A DNA stretch of 64,000 nucleotides from Clostridiales bacterium (GTDB lineage Bacteria > Bacillota > Clostridia > Oscillospirales > Acutalibacteraceae), in contig DULI01000007.1 of assembly GCA_012840445.1 (NCBI GenBank), positions 1 to 64,000 of the forward strand. The letters run 5' to 3'. Of this stretch, positions 39,496 through 48,175 are shown piece after piece; the first letter of the stretch is position 1, and each line of letters starts with the position of its first letter. The notes under the pieces are model-generated. The model saw only the letters and a list, made by a program, of their open reading frames with translations, was not told the DNA's origin and searched no databases. The translations under genes and the position numbers were made by a program.

Positions 39496-41317
39496 AGATT
39501 CCCTCCCTAAACTTCGCCGCACCGCACCCGGTACACTCGATACGGCAGTTGGGCGTGGTTAACCCTTCATATGCCTTTTGGTTTTCCTTTATTAAAAACC
39601 GTTTGCTGATACCGTAATCAAGGTGATCCCAGGGCATGATTTCGCCGTATTCCCTTTTGCGGTTTGCATAAAACCCTGGGTCTATGCCGCATTCCTTAAA
39701 TGCTTCCATCCAGTTTTCAAACAAAAAGCAGTCTTTCCAGCTGTCGAATTTACATCCCGATTTCCATGCTGCCTCCAAGACCCTACAAAGCCTGCGGTCC
39801 CCGCGGGCAAACACGGCTTCCAGGAAGCTTGTCTGCGAGTCGTGCCAGTTTACTGTGATTTTTTTGGAGGTTACGGATTTTACAAGGTGTTTCTGCTTTT
39901 CTTCTATTGTCTCTAAAGTATCCTGCGCTTCAAACTGGAAGGGTGTAAATGGCTTTGGCACGAATGTGGATACGCTGACCGAAACATTGACCGATTTGCC
40001 CTTTTTGCGCTGCGGGTTGCGGTAATATAAATCCACTATTTTCTGAGCAAGGTTTGCAATTCCTTCAATATCCTCAAGAGACTCGGTAGGAAGACCAAGC
40101 ATAAAATACAGCTTTATGCTTGTATAGCCGCCCTCGAAGGCGGTTTTGCAGGTGTTAAGTATCTCCTGCTCGGTTATGTTTTTGTTTATGACGTCCCTTA
40201 GCCTCTGGGTTCCTGCCTCCGGCGCAAAGGTAAGCCCGCTGCTGCGGATCTTCTGCACCTTTTCAAGAAGCTCCGGGGAGAAGTTGTCGATTCTAAGGCT
40301 TGGAAGGGACAGGCTTATCTTTTGGCCCTCGGTCCATGAAAGCATATCGCCCAAAAGCTCTTCAAGCCGGGAATAGTCACTCGTGCTCAAAGATGACAGG
40401 GAGATTTCATCATATCCTGTGGACTCGCACAGCGCCATAGCCTGCCGGTTTATCACATCGGGGGATTTTTCCCTGACGGGCCTGTAGATATATCCCGCCT
40501 GGCAGAAGCGGCAGCCCCTGATACATCCCCTGAAAATCTCCTGAACTGCGCGGTCGTGTACTATTTGTATATAGGGGACTATAAATCGATCAGGGTAATG
40601 GACTTTGTTTAAATCCTTTATAATCCTTTTTTGTATTCTCGCGGGCGCGCCTTTTTGCGGCTTAATTTCCTTAATGGTGCGGTCTGGGTTGTAGCTGAAT
40701 TCGTATAACGACGGAACATATACGCCGGGAATTTTAGAGGCTTCCAGCAAAAAGGCCTGTTTGTCGCCTTTTGGCTTGTGGCGCTTGTACAGATCCACAA
40801 GCTCCAAGGTCACCTCTTCCCCCTCCCCAAGGACGAACAGGTCTATGAAATCGGCAAGGGGTTCGGGGTTGCAGGTACAGGGCCCGCCGGCTATGACCAA
40901 GGGAGACAGGTCCCTGCGGTCGCTTGACCTTATTGGTAATCCCGCAAGATCGAGCATATTAAGCACATTTGAAAAGCTTAGCTCATACTGCAGGGTAAAG
41001 CCAATTATGTCAAAGTCGGCAATGCTGTCCTGGCTCTCAAGCGCAAAAAGGGGTATGTTATGCTTGCGCATGAGTTCTTCCATGTCAACCCACGGCGCGA
41101 ACACCCGCTCGCACCAGATATCCTCCCTGCTGTTGAGCAGTGAATATAATATTTTTATTCCAAGGTGGGACATGCCAACCTCATACATATCCGGAAAACA
41201 AAAGGCAAAACGCACATCAATATTGGATTTATCCTTAACAACGCTGCCCAGTTCGCCGCCCGTGTATCTGCCGGGCTTTTGAACTTCAAGCAGCAAATGT
41301 TCAAGCTGTTTGTTCAT
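39479..41317 (-). CDS. B12-binding-like radical SAM protein, TIGR03960 family
   Basis: This 612-residue radical SAM enzyme has an unknown substrate. The N-terminal B12-binding-like Rossmann region contains FAFCFPDMYEVGMSHLG (about residues 35-52). The radical SAM core has the cluster motif RGCIRGCRFCQAG (about 275), plus TFAPEAGTQRLRDVI and LYFMLGLPTE. The C terminus has a Cys pair in IECTGCG. ATG at 41317 is preceded by AAGGGAG. Its own promoter (41371-41399) overlaps the terminator of the preceding spoIVF-like genes. It is paired with the TIGR03936 protein. A tRNA- or ribosome-related role has been suggested for the family, but this is not evident from the sequence. Confidence 0.82.
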   Translation of the reverse strand: MNKQLEHLLLEVQKPGRYTGGELGSVVKDKSNIDVRFAFCFPDMYEVGMSHLGIKILYSLLNSREDIWCERVFAPWVDMEELMRKHNIPLFALESQDSIADFDIIGFTLQYELSFSNVLNMLDLAGLPIRSSDRRDLSPLVIAGGPCTCNPEPLADFIDLFVLGEGEEVTLELVDLYKRHKPKGDKQAFLLEASKIPGVYVPSLYEFSYNPDRTIKEIKPQKGAPARIQKRIIKDLNKVHYPDRFIVPYIQIVHDRAVQEIFRGCIRGCRFCQAGYIYRPVREKSPDVINRQAMALCESTGYDEISLSSLSTSDYSRLEELLGDMLSWTEGQKISLSLPSLRIDNFSPELLEKVQKIRSSGLTFAPEAGTQRLRDVINKNITEQEILNTCKTAFEGGYTSIKLYFMLGLPTESLEDIEGIANLAQKIVDLYYRNPQRKKGKSVNVSVSVSTFVPKPFTPFQFEAQDTLETIEEKQKHLVKSVTSKKITVNWHDSQTSFLEAVFARGDRRLCRVLEAAWKSGCKFDSWKDCFLFENWMEAFKECGIDPGFYANRKREYGEIMPWDHLDYGISKRFLIKENQKAYEGLTTPNCRIECTGCGAAKFREGICVESR

Positions 41318-41337
41318 CCAAAGCTCCCTTTCAGAAA

Positions 41338-41370
41338 AGAAAAATGATATGGCAAACTGCCATATCATTT
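41338..41370 (-). terminator. Terminator after the spoIVFB-like gene
   Basis: AAATGATATGGCA (41342-41354) and TGCCATATCATTT (41358-41370) form a perfect 13-bp stem with a 3-base loop, followed on the minus strand by TTTTTCTTTTC. It overlaps the start site of the downstream promoter. Confidence 0.8.
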
Positions 41371-41399
41371 ATTTTAACCTAATAAACCCGTATGTTCAA
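41371..41399 (-). promoter_or_regulatory. Promoter of the TIGR03960 radical SAM gene
   Basis: TTGAAC (41394-41399) and TAAAAT (41371-41376) are 17 bases apart on the minus strand. Transcription would start near 41364, inside the 5' arm of the terminator stem. Confidence 0.6.
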
Positions 41400-41400
41400 C

Positions 41401-41997
41401 TTATAGTTTAATTATATTCAGGATAGCCAAATACACACCCACAAACAAGAGCGACGGGTTGGACTCAAACCGGACTATTAATGTAATGCCGGCTATTATC
41501 AGCGCTCCAGCAAACAGCAGGGATACGATTTTAAGTATTAATACCGCCCTTTGGGAACCAAAGGCTTTCCCCGCAAGTATTAAAAGGATTCTACCGCCGT
41601 CCAGCCCATTAACGGGAATCAGGTTGAATGCCCCCGTTATTATCTGGACCGCATACCAGTTGGCAAATTCAAGTTTGCCGGTGAATTTGAAAGCTATGTA
41701 TAGAGGCAGCGCCGCAATAAAATTTGCAAAGGGGCCGGAAAGGCTGATTATTATGTCGCTTTTGCCACCGTGGGACGGGAAGCGGTCGACGATTGTGACG
41801 CTGCAGGGGTGTAGAATTATTTGTTTTGGCGCGGTGTTAAACAGCTTCATTGCCACAATGTGGCCAAACTCGTGTAAAAACGCTGCCGCAAACATCGGAA
41901 TAAGAATGCCTGTCCGGTCGATGGTAAGCAGAAACGCGACGGTTACCGCGAACAAAACCGTCACGTGGATTTCTATGCCAAAGAGCCTGAATTTCAT
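41401..41997 (-). CDS. spoIVFB: M50 membrane metalloprotease, SpoIVFB-like
   Basis: SpoIVFB in Bacillus cleaves pro-sigma-K in the mother cell during sporulation. This 198-residue protein has several transmembrane helices, HEFGH at residues 42-46 and the second motif NLIPVNGLDGGRIL. It lacks the C-terminal CBS domain of Bacillus SpoIVFB (about 288 residues). The identification rests on the M50 motifs and on the four-base overlap with the M23/SpoIVFA-like gene upstream. With a bofA-like gene also in the window, a role in sigma-K processing is likely, but another substrate is possible. Confidence 0.75.
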   Translation of the reverse strand: MKFRLFGIEIHVTVLFAVTVAFLLTIDRTGILIPMFAAAFLHEFGHIVAMKLFNTAPKQIILHPCSVTIVDRFPSHGGKSDIIISLSGPFANFIAALPLYIAFKFTGKLEFANWYAVQIITGAFNLIPVNGLDGGRILLILAGKAFGSQRAVLILKIVSLLFAGALIIAGITLIVRFESNPSLLFVGVYLAILNIIKL

Positions 41998-42851
41998 GTG
42001 AAATAGGCCTTATCCAACACCCATTCGGGGTTTATTTTGCAGCCCCCCACCCTTACCTCGAAATGCAGGTGGGGCCCTGTAGAAATTCCCGTGCTTCCGA
42101 CGTTTGCAATTATATCTCCCTTGCTTACCGTGTCGCCCTCGTTTACCTTAATCGCGCTGCAGTGGGCGTACAGCGTTTCAAAATTCTGATGGTCTATAAT
42201 TACATAAAGCCCGTAGCTGCTGCTTCTTGCCACCTCTTTGACCTTTCCCGCCGCCGCACACCTGATATCGGTGCCGTAGGGCGCACCGATATCAATGCCG
42301 CCGTGCATTGAATACACCCCAGTTATGGGGTGGTTGCGAAAGCCGAAGGGGGAGGTTATGGTACCGTAAACCGGCATTAGCATTGAATTTGCCTTGCCAC
42401 CCGACATATTCATTACCGACCTTACTGTGTTAAAATCGAATATGTATGCGGCAACATCGTCTTCCTCTTCGCCCTCTTGCGGCATCGAAGCTTCGTTTTC
42501 AGAATCAGTAGTGCTTTCCAAGGCGGGGTTTGTGCTGGTTTCACTAATATCGCTGCTGTTATCAGATGTCGGCTCTTCGCTTGTGCTACTGTTATCAGGG
42601 TTCGACCAGAAAAAGCCTTTGGCAGCGTCCAAAACCTCGGAAACGGTGGTTTTATCCTCAAATGTTGCGATATATAGCGCCCTTAATTCATTATAAAAGC
42701 TTCCACCTATCAGTTTTATAACAAGGGCAGCTAAAAGCACTATAGCACAGGCAATAATCTGCAGAAATAATATATTAAGCTTGGGATCGGTTTTCTTTTT
42801 GTTTTTAATAATAGGGTATAGGTCATCCATATAAACATTGTTTGAGTCCAT
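41994..42851 (-). CDS. spoIVFA: Single-pass M23 protein, SpoIVFA-like (or SpoIIQ-like)
   Basis: The 285-residue membrane protein has a short cytoplasmic N terminus, one transmembrane helix (about residues 27-50) and an acidic Ser/Thr/Glu-rich linker (about 85-140). A LytM/M23 domain follows (about 160-280). SpoIVFA in Bacillus has a degenerate M23 domain and holds SpoIVFB with BofA. Here all zinc-ligand motifs remain (MHGGID, LYAHC, HLHFEV), so the domain may be active, as in clostridial SpoIIQ. ATG at 42851 follows GGGAG. The stop overlaps the next gene's start. A weak sigma-E-type promoter lies at 42885-42913. Confidence 0.7.
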   Translation of the reverse strand: MDSNNVYMDDLYPIIKNKKKTDPKLNILFLQIIACAIVLLAALVIKLIGGSFYNELRALYIATFEDKTTVSEVLDAAKGFFWSNPDNSSTSEEPTSDNSSDISETSTNPALESTTDSENEASMPQEGEEEDDVAAYIFDFNTVRSVMNMSGGKANSMLMPVYGTITSPFGFRNHPITGVYSMHGGIDIGAPYGTDIRCAAAGKVKEVARSSSYGLYVIIDHQNFETLYAHCSAIKVNEGDTVSKGDIIANVGSTGISTGPHLHFEVRVGGCKINPEWVLDKAYFT

Positions 42852-42884
42852 GGTATCTCCCGTCCAATTTGCTTTCATGGTAAA

Positions 42885-42913
42885 TTTATATGCCGACTCG
42901 TCCCCTAAAATAA
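42885..42913 (-). promoter_or_regulatory. Possible sigma-E promoter of the spoIVFA/spoIVFB-like pair
   Basis: TTATTTT (42907-42913) and CATATAAA (42885-42892) lie 14 bases apart on the minus strand, with five of seven and six of eight matches to the sigma-E consensus. The leader to ATG 42851 would be about 27 bases. Weak evidence. Confidence 0.3.
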
Positions 42914-42930
42914 CCAAAAGGACAGCGCTT

Positions 42931-44802
42931 TTATTTTTCGGCGCCGTCCTTATTATTGTAAAAGAAGCTGTATATGCTTTCTGCCTGCCTTTTGTTTATT
43001 CCTTTTACGTTTGTTAATTCCTCAAGACTTGCGGACTTTATGGCCTTTATGGTTTTAAAGTGTTTAAGCAGCGTGCCGGCGGTTTTTTCGCCAACTCCCG
43101 GGATTTCAAGCAGGCCGCTTTTAAATGTGGCGCGTTTTCTTCTTTGGCGGTGGTAGCTTATGGCAAACCTGTGGACCTCCTCCTGAATAGTGGAGATTAG
43201 CGTATATGCCTGCCTGTTTGACTTTATTGAGATATCGCCGCCGTTTGCCGCGATTGCCCGGGTTTTATGTTTGCTATCCTTTACCATGCCAAACACGGGG
43301 ATGTCTATATTTCTTCTCTCTAGCACCTCGCATACGGCGTTAAGCTGGCCATGCCCTCCATCGATTAATATCAGGTCGGGCAGCCTGCCAAACCCCTCCT
43401 GCTCTACCTTATGGGCTTCATACTCGGCAAACCGCCGGTCAATTACCTCCTGCAGGGATTTGTAGTCGTCCTGCCCCGCAACACCCCTAATTTTAAATTT
43501 CCTGTATGCCGATTTTAAAGGCTTGCCGTCGCAGAACACCACCATGCCGGCTACATTCTCGGTACCTGCGATGTTTGATATATCATAGGCCTCGATAAAT
43601 TTTGGCGGGGCGGCAAGGCCCAAAAGCCTTGCAAGCTCGCCCAGCGCTGCCGTCTCCCTGCCCGATTTACCCGATTTTTCGGCAAGATATTCGGCTGCAT
43701 TTTTGCGGCACATTTCAACAAGCGCTTTTTGGCTGCCACGCTGAGGATTAATTATGATTACCTTTCTGCCCGCTTTTTGGGAAAGCCATTCTTTTAGCAA
43801 CTCTTTATCTTCGAAATCCCCATCAACCGCGATTCTTGGCGGCACCTCGTCACGCATAGAATAATACCTTCTGATAAACTCGGCGCGGGCGGCGAGCGCG
43901 TCTTCCACCGTGTCTATAATAAACTGCTCACGGTCGCTTAACTTAAAGTTTTTAAATATAAATACCTCAAAGCATGCTGATTCGCTGCCCTGCGCCAGGG
44001 CTATTATATCCTGACGCTTGTAAGAAGAGTTTATTACTTTTTGTTTCTGGTTTATGCGCTCCAGCGCCCTTATCCTGTCCCTTAACCTTGCGGCCTTTTC
44101 GAATTCAAGATTCTCCGCCGCCTGCTCCATTCTGGCTTTTAAATCCTTAATTGACGCCTGGTTCCCACCCTTTATGAATTCAACCGCCTCGTTTACCGAC
44201 TCGAAATAATCTTCGTATGAAATCTTGCCGGCGCACGGGGCGCTGCAGGCGCCTATGTGAAAGTTTAGGCACGGCCTGCTTTTTTTATAGTCGCGCGGAA
44301 ATACCTTGTTGCACTGAGGCAGCTTGAAGATTTTAAGCGCCTCGTCCACCGTCTGTTTTACCACAAAGGCGGAGTTGTAGGGCCCTATATACTCGGCTCC
44401 ATCGTCTTCAATCTTTTTTACCGCCTTGATAGTCGGCCAGCCGCCCTTACTTATCTTTATATAGTGGTAGCCTTTGTCGTCTTTAAGCAGGATGTTGTAT
44501 TTGGGGCTGTATTGTTTTATTAGAGAACATTCAAGAATTAGGGCTTCGAACTCGCTGTCGCAGATTATATATTCAAAATCTTCGACGTTTGAAACCATTT
44601 GCCTTACCTTGTCGGTATGGGAGCTTAAATTCCTGAAATACTGGCTAACACGGTTCTTAAGCGCCTTTGCCTTGCCGATATATATTATCTTTTTGCGGGC
44701 ATCCCGCATTAAATACACACCCGGAGAAAGCGGCAGGCGCTGTGCCTTTTCGCGCAACCGCTCAAGCCTGTTCTGCTCGTTTGAATCCTTAATTATTTCC
44801 AT
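42931..44802 (-). CDS. uvrC: UvrABC system protein C
   Basis: UvrC makes both incisions in nucleotide excision repair. The 623-residue protein has an N-terminal GIY-YIG nuclease (GVYLMRDARKKIIYIGKAK), a Cys cluster near residues 160-185, a UvrB-binding UVR motif (about 200-235) and an RNase H-like nuclease domain (EAYDISNIAGTENVAG). Helix-hairpin-helix motifs at the C terminus include IPGVGEKTAGTLL. I chose ATG at 44802, preceded by AAGGAGG. A sigma-A promoter lies at 44833-44861. Confidence 0.96.
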   Translation of the reverse strand: MEIIKDSNEQNRLERLREKAQRLPLSPGVYLMRDARKKIIYIGKAKALKNRVSQYFRNLSSHTDKVRQMVSNVEDFEYIICDSEFEALILECSLIKQYSPKYNILLKDDKGYHYIKISKGGWPTIKAVKKIEDDGAEYIGPYNSAFVVKQTVDEALKIFKLPQCNKVFPRDYKKSRPCLNFHIGACSAPCAGKISYEDYFESVNEAVEFIKGGNQASIKDLKARMEQAAENLEFEKAARLRDRIRALERINQKQKVINSSYKRQDIIALAQGSESACFEVFIFKNFKLSDREQFIIDTVEDALAARAEFIRRYYSMRDEVPPRIAVDGDFEDKELLKEWLSQKAGRKVIIINPQRGSQKALVEMCRKNAAEYLAEKSGKSGRETAALGELARLLGLAAPPKFIEAYDISNIAGTENVAGMVVFCDGKPLKSAYRKFKIRGVAGQDDYKSLQEVIDRRFAEYEAHKVEQEGFGRLPDLILIDGGHGQLNAVCEVLERRNIDIPVFGMVKDSKHKTRAIAANGGDISIKSNRQAYTLISTIQEEVHRFAISYHRQRRKRATFKSGLLEIPGVGEKTAGTLLKHFKTIKAIKSASLEELTNVKGINKRQAESIYSFFYNNKDGAEK

Positions 44803-44832
44803 TGCCGCTCCTCCTTCCACAAGATATATTTT

Positions 44833-44861
44833 ATTATATCATACCGCCAAAACCCGCACAA
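44833..44861 (-). promoter_or_regulatory. uvrC promoter
   Basis: TTGTGC (44856-44861) and a perfect TATAAT (44833-44838) are 17 bases apart on the minus strand, about 30 bases before the uvrC start. Confidence 0.6.
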
Positions 44862-44885
44862 ACAATATGCTAAGGTAATTAAAAC

Positions 44886-44917
44886 ATAAAAAGGCGGGAT
44901 GAATAAAACATCCCACC
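44886..44917 (-). terminator. Terminator after the Asp23-family gene
   Basis: GGCGGGATG (44893-44901) pairs with CATCCCACC (44909-44917), with one mismatch, and is followed by a T-run on the minus strand. Confidence 0.75.
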
Positions 44918-44950
44918 ATTATGTTAAGGGCAAACGGATAAACCCCGTAT

Positions 44951-45310
44951 TTACTGTGCGTCTTGATTTTCCGTGTTGAAAACGACGTCTTCTATGAAAA
45001 CATCAACCCTCGTCACCGCGCTGCCGGTCATATTCTGCACGGTAGTCTTGACATTCTTCTGAACCGCCTCGGCAACGGTGGTAACCTTGTGGTTTTCTTT
45101 TACGGATATGTGAACTTCAATATTGATTACACTGTCTTTAATTGTGACCTTAATCGCCTTGGATTCGTCCCCTTTTGCAAATACGCTTTTTAAATCCTGC
45201 GGCTTTTTAACAAGCCCTGCGACACCGTCTACCTCCTGTGCCGCGACGCTTGCCATTTTGGCTATTACGTCCTCTGTAATTATTAAACCTCCGACAGCTT
45301 TATTGTCCAT
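44951..45310 (-). CDS. Asp23/Gls24 family envelope stress protein
   Basis: This 119-residue protein belongs to the Asp23 (DUF322) family, linked to envelope stress and fatty-acid regulation in Firmicutes. It starts with GGLIITEDVIAKMASVAAQEVDGVAGL, the family hallmark, and ends with a DVFIEDVVF-type strand. In many Firmicutes the gene precedes nusB; here uvrC follows a terminator instead. It has its own promoter (45334-45361) overlapping the spoIIIAH stop, so it is expressed apart from sporulation. Confidence 0.9.
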   Translation of the reverse strand: MDNKAVGGLIITEDVIAKMASVAAQEVDGVAGLVKKPQDLKSVFAKGDESKAIKVTIKDSVINIEVHISVKENHKVTTVAEAVQKNVKTTVQNMTGSAVTRVDVFIEDVVFNTENQDAQ

Positions 45311-45333
45311 GTTGAGAAACCTCCTTTTGCTAT

Positions 45334-45361
45334 ATTATACCACAAAGTTCGGATTTCACAA
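45334..45361 (-). promoter_or_regulatory. Promoter of the Asp23-family gene
   Basis: TTGTGA (45356-45361) and a perfect TATAAT (45334-45339) are 16 bases apart on the minus strand, placed directly after the spoIIIAH stop codon. Confidence 0.65.
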
Positions 45362-45363
45362 CA

Positions 45364-45933
45364 CTATTTTACAGTTACGATTTTGATATTATCAAGAGAT
45401 ACGTCTACCTGCGACTGGACTATATCCTGTATCTGCAGCGTCTGGCTGCTTAATAGGTTGTCGCCTTTTACCACAATGTTGACGTCATTGTCACCGATAA
45501 TCGCCAACGCCTCCTCAAAACCTTTGGCCTTAAGCAGCGCTTCTATGGATGCTTCCTTTTCTATTCTCATGGCTATTTCGGCAGCTTTTTGCATGGCGGT
45601 TTCCCTGGTTTTTGAATCGGTTTTTACGTTGCTAATAGTCTCCTGAATTAGTTCTACTGCTTCTTTTCTGGAATTCTCCCGCTCCTGCCTGGCTGTTTTG
45701 AAATAATCCGATCCGCCTGTGGTATCTGCCTGTGAAGCAGGCTGGCTTTCGGTATTGGGGTTGTTCACATACTGTGCATCGCCAAGGTTTTTGGATGAAT
45801 TAAGCGCTCCGGTTATATCAAATCCGCCGTTGGACGAGGCGTATTTCATATTAAGCCAAACGGCAGCTCCAAGGGCAAAGATAAGCACCGCCAGTACTAT
45901 TTGCCGTTTTCCTACAATAACACCTTTTTTCAT
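45364..45933 (-). CDS. spoIIIAH: Stage III sporulation protein AH
   Basis: SpoIIIAH is the mother-cell half of the channel that contacts forespore SpoIIQ across the engulfing membranes. The 189-residue protein has an N-terminal transmembrane helix (about 10-28) and a C-terminal domain of the type III secretion ring fold, with a helical stretch rich in Lys and Glu before it. Length and position as the last spoIIIA gene are standard. Confidence 0.94.
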   Translation of the reverse strand: MKKGVIVGKRQIVLAVLIFALGAAVWLNMKYASSNGGFDITGALNSSKNLGDAQYVNNPNTESQPASQADTTGGSDYFKTARQERENSRKEAVELIQETISNVKTDSKTRETAMQKAAEIAMRIEKEASIEALLKAKGFEEALAIIGDNDVNIVVKGDNLLSSQTLQIQDIVQSQVDVSLDNIKIVTVK

Positions 45934-45973
45934 AAAACGTTTCCTCCCAAAATTGCATTAGTATATCAAAAAA

Positions 45974-46546
45974 TTAATTGTTGATACCAGTTATGGATAC
46001 CCGCTTTGTGGTAATATCAAGCACCGTAGAAACCGCATCTTTAATCTTTTCTGCGATATCCTGCCTATCACCACCCTCGCAAACAATAGCCACGCCCCTG
46101 ATTTTGGGGGCAATTTCTGTTACAAGCAAAGCCGTTTCCCCGCCGTCTTCGGTTTTCACAATTATGTGCTTTTTCTCTTCGCTGTCCTTCTGCTGGACCT
46201 TACGGTTATCGTTGCCGTTTACATCCTCCAGTTTGTCGGTATCCTTTACAACTTCATTGGCGTATACATATTCAACCCCAGACTCAAGGGTAATCAAAAC
46301 CTCCACCTTATCGCTTGAGGTAATGCTGGATACAAGCCTTTTGACCTTTTCCTCAAGCATCCTGCAATACTCAAGGGTAGCGTCCTTGGACTCGGCCTTT
46401 TTGCCATGCGAGTCCGGCTTGTCTTTAAAGAATGTTGAAAGGAATATCAGTGCTATGCCAATTATACCGACAATGTAGATTATTCTTACGGCCTTGCCCT
46501 CTTTGGCTGCATCGGACAATTTATGTAACAAACCTTTAGGTTCCAT
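45974..46546 (-). CDS. spoIIIAG: Stage III sporulation protein AG
   Basis: SpoIIIAG forms a large ring in the mother-cell membrane at the forespore interface. The 190-residue protein has one transmembrane helix (about 20-38). An extracellular ring-building domain follows, containing VEVLITLESGVEYVYANE and PKIRGVAIVCEGGD, with a charged insert between (KLEDVNGNDNRKVQQKD). It overlaps spoIIIAF by 11 bases. Confidence 0.94.
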   Translation of the reverse strand: MEPKGLLHKLSDAAKEGKAVRIIYIVGIIGIALIFLSTFFKDKPDSHGKKAESKDATLEYCRMLEEKVKRLVSSITSSDKVEVLITLESGVEYVYANEVVKDTDKLEDVNGNDNRKVQQKDSEEKKHIIVKTEDGGETALLVTEIAPKIRGVAIVCEGGDRQDIAEKIKDAVSTVLDITTKRVSITGINN

Positions 46547-47024
46547 TATTTACACCTCCCTTGTCTGTCACTTCCACTTCCGCTTCCACTCCCAATTCCT
46601 GTTTTATAATGTTTTTGACTACCTGTTTTTCCTCCTGGCTTTTAAAGTTGGACGAAATGCTTATCTGACTAATAATTATGCTGTTGTCCTCTGAAATATC
46701 CATATAAACCCCTATTTCATCAACCTGTATTCCATTTTTGTAAAGCAGCTCTTTTATTGCAAGCTCCATTTGGCTTTGGGACAGCGCCAACGCACGCTTA
46801 AGGGAGGTTTTCTGAATTTCCTGGGTTTGGTTTTTGGTTTGGTTTAGAAAGTCAAAACCTATATCCCCTTTCACAAAAGGAGTTATAAGTAAAGCAAACA
46901 TAGTAATGCCTGTTAGCATTTTCATGGGTTTTTCCATTGAGCCGGCGGGTATTAGGATTGATATAAGCCCAATTGCCACAAGGCTTATGCAAAAAGAAAG
47001 AATTATATCCGCAAGTGTGCTCAT
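46536..47024 (-). CDS. spoIIIAF: Stage III sporulation protein AF
   Basis: SpoIIIAF is a membrane component of the SpoIIIA-SpoIIQ channel. The 162-residue protein has two N-terminal transmembrane helices (about 5-25 and 32-50) and a soluble C-terminal domain with a ring-building-like strand order. The start overlaps spoIIIAE by four bases. Confidence 0.92.
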   Translation of the reverse strand: MSTLADIILSFCISLVAIGLISILIPAGSMEKPMKMLTGITMFALLITPFVKGDIGFDFLNQTKNQTQEIQKTSLKRALALSQSQMELAIKELLYKNGIQVDEIGVYMDISEDNSIIISQISISSNFKSQEEKQVVKNIIKQELGVEAEVEVTDKGGVNNGT

Positions 47025-48154
47025 GCGCTGCCACCTGCCAGCGACACTACGGTCAGTGATATTATAAAAAGCACCGCAATCATTAAAACTATGCCTAAAA
47101 GCAGGGCCACCACCGCGTCCACCGCCTTTAAAAATTCGCTAAACCGTGGAAGCGACATCATATCGGCAGCGGCGGAGGATATTATTACGGTAAGGCGCCA
47201 GAAAATCAGCTCGATTAGAATCGGCAGCAGCATAAAACACAAAGCGATTACGCCGTATATGCCGACGGATGATTTTAATAGCCCTACGCAGCTTTGCACC
47301 GTCCCCACCGATTCGGCAAGCACGGGCCCCACCACCGGCACAAAGGTCCCCAGCAGCACCTTTGAGGTCTTTTGGGTTATATTGTCGCCCGCCGCCGATA
47401 TGGCAGTCTGAATTCCCAGGATCCCTACAAAGGTCGTTAATAATAAAGTCAATAAAAAGGATGAGGCTTTTTTCAAACCTTCGGAAAGTTTCGCAGTTTT
47501 TACCATAGGCGAGACCGATGAGGATAGGTTTACCGCGAGATACATGCCGATAAGCGGAGTTATGACAAATGACGCGGCCTGTACAACCACCTGTGCGGCC
47601 GCAAGCAGCAAGGTCTGAAACCCCATGCCGGTTGAGACCCTGCCTGACGCAAGGATTATGCCGCCGTATACAGGGACAAAGGACAACATAAACACCCCTG
47701 TACCCTTTATGGCGTTGACTGTGGAGAGTATAGTCTGAAACAGGGGCAAAAAAACTATTGCTGCAATGCTTGCCATGCACACATATGTATATATCCCGTC
47801 AAAGCCCTTGCGCTCAACTCCAGAGCCGACACCTTCCACAAGTGCTGCCAGAAGCAGGACCGCGAACACCGATACCCCCGCTTTTATGGGCACGGTTCCG
47901 CCGCTTTTAAAAAAATCCCTTATTAACAAAAACACATTATCCAAATTAAAATTTGAAATGGAGGAAGGTTCTTTAGGGTCAAGCCCCAGCCTGTCCATCG
48001 CGCCTTTGGCTTCAGGGGTTAAATTATCATACAGCTCACCTGCGCCGCTTAAAGCGTATTGCTGCCAGTAAATCTCGTTTACATCCATTGCCTGCGCCTG
48101 AACATTCAGTGTTAGAATTATGGCAAAAAGTATTAAAAAAAAGATTTTTTTCAT
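47021..48154 (-). CDS. spoIIIAE: Stage III sporulation protein AE
   Basis: SpoIIIAE is the large polytopic membrane protein of the channel. The 377-residue protein has a signal-like N terminus (about 1-22) and about seven to eight transmembrane helices with Gly-rich segments such as ISLTVVSLAGG at the end. The stop is 3 bases past the AF start. It matches the family in length and gene position. Confidence 0.94.
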   Translation of the reverse strand: MKKIFFLILFAIILTLNVQAQAMDVNEIYWQQYALSGAGELYDNLTPEAKGAMDRLGLDPKEPSSISNFNLDNVFLLIRDFFKSGGTVPIKAGVSVFAVLLLAALVEGVGSGVERKGFDGIYTYVCMASIAAIVFLPLFQTILSTVNAIKGTGVFMLSFVPVYGGIILASGRVSTGMGFQTLLLAAAQVVVQAASFVITPLIGMYLAVNLSSSVSPMVKTAKLSEGLKKASSFLLTLLLTTFVGILGIQTAISAAGDNITQKTSKVLLGTFVPVVGPVLAESVGTVQSCVGLLKSSVGIYGVIALCFMLLPILIELIFWRLTVIISSAAADMMSLPRFSEFLKAVDAVVALLLGIVLMIAVLFIISLTVVSLAGGSA

Positions 48155-48175
48155 CTTCCTTCACCCGCTTTTGGG

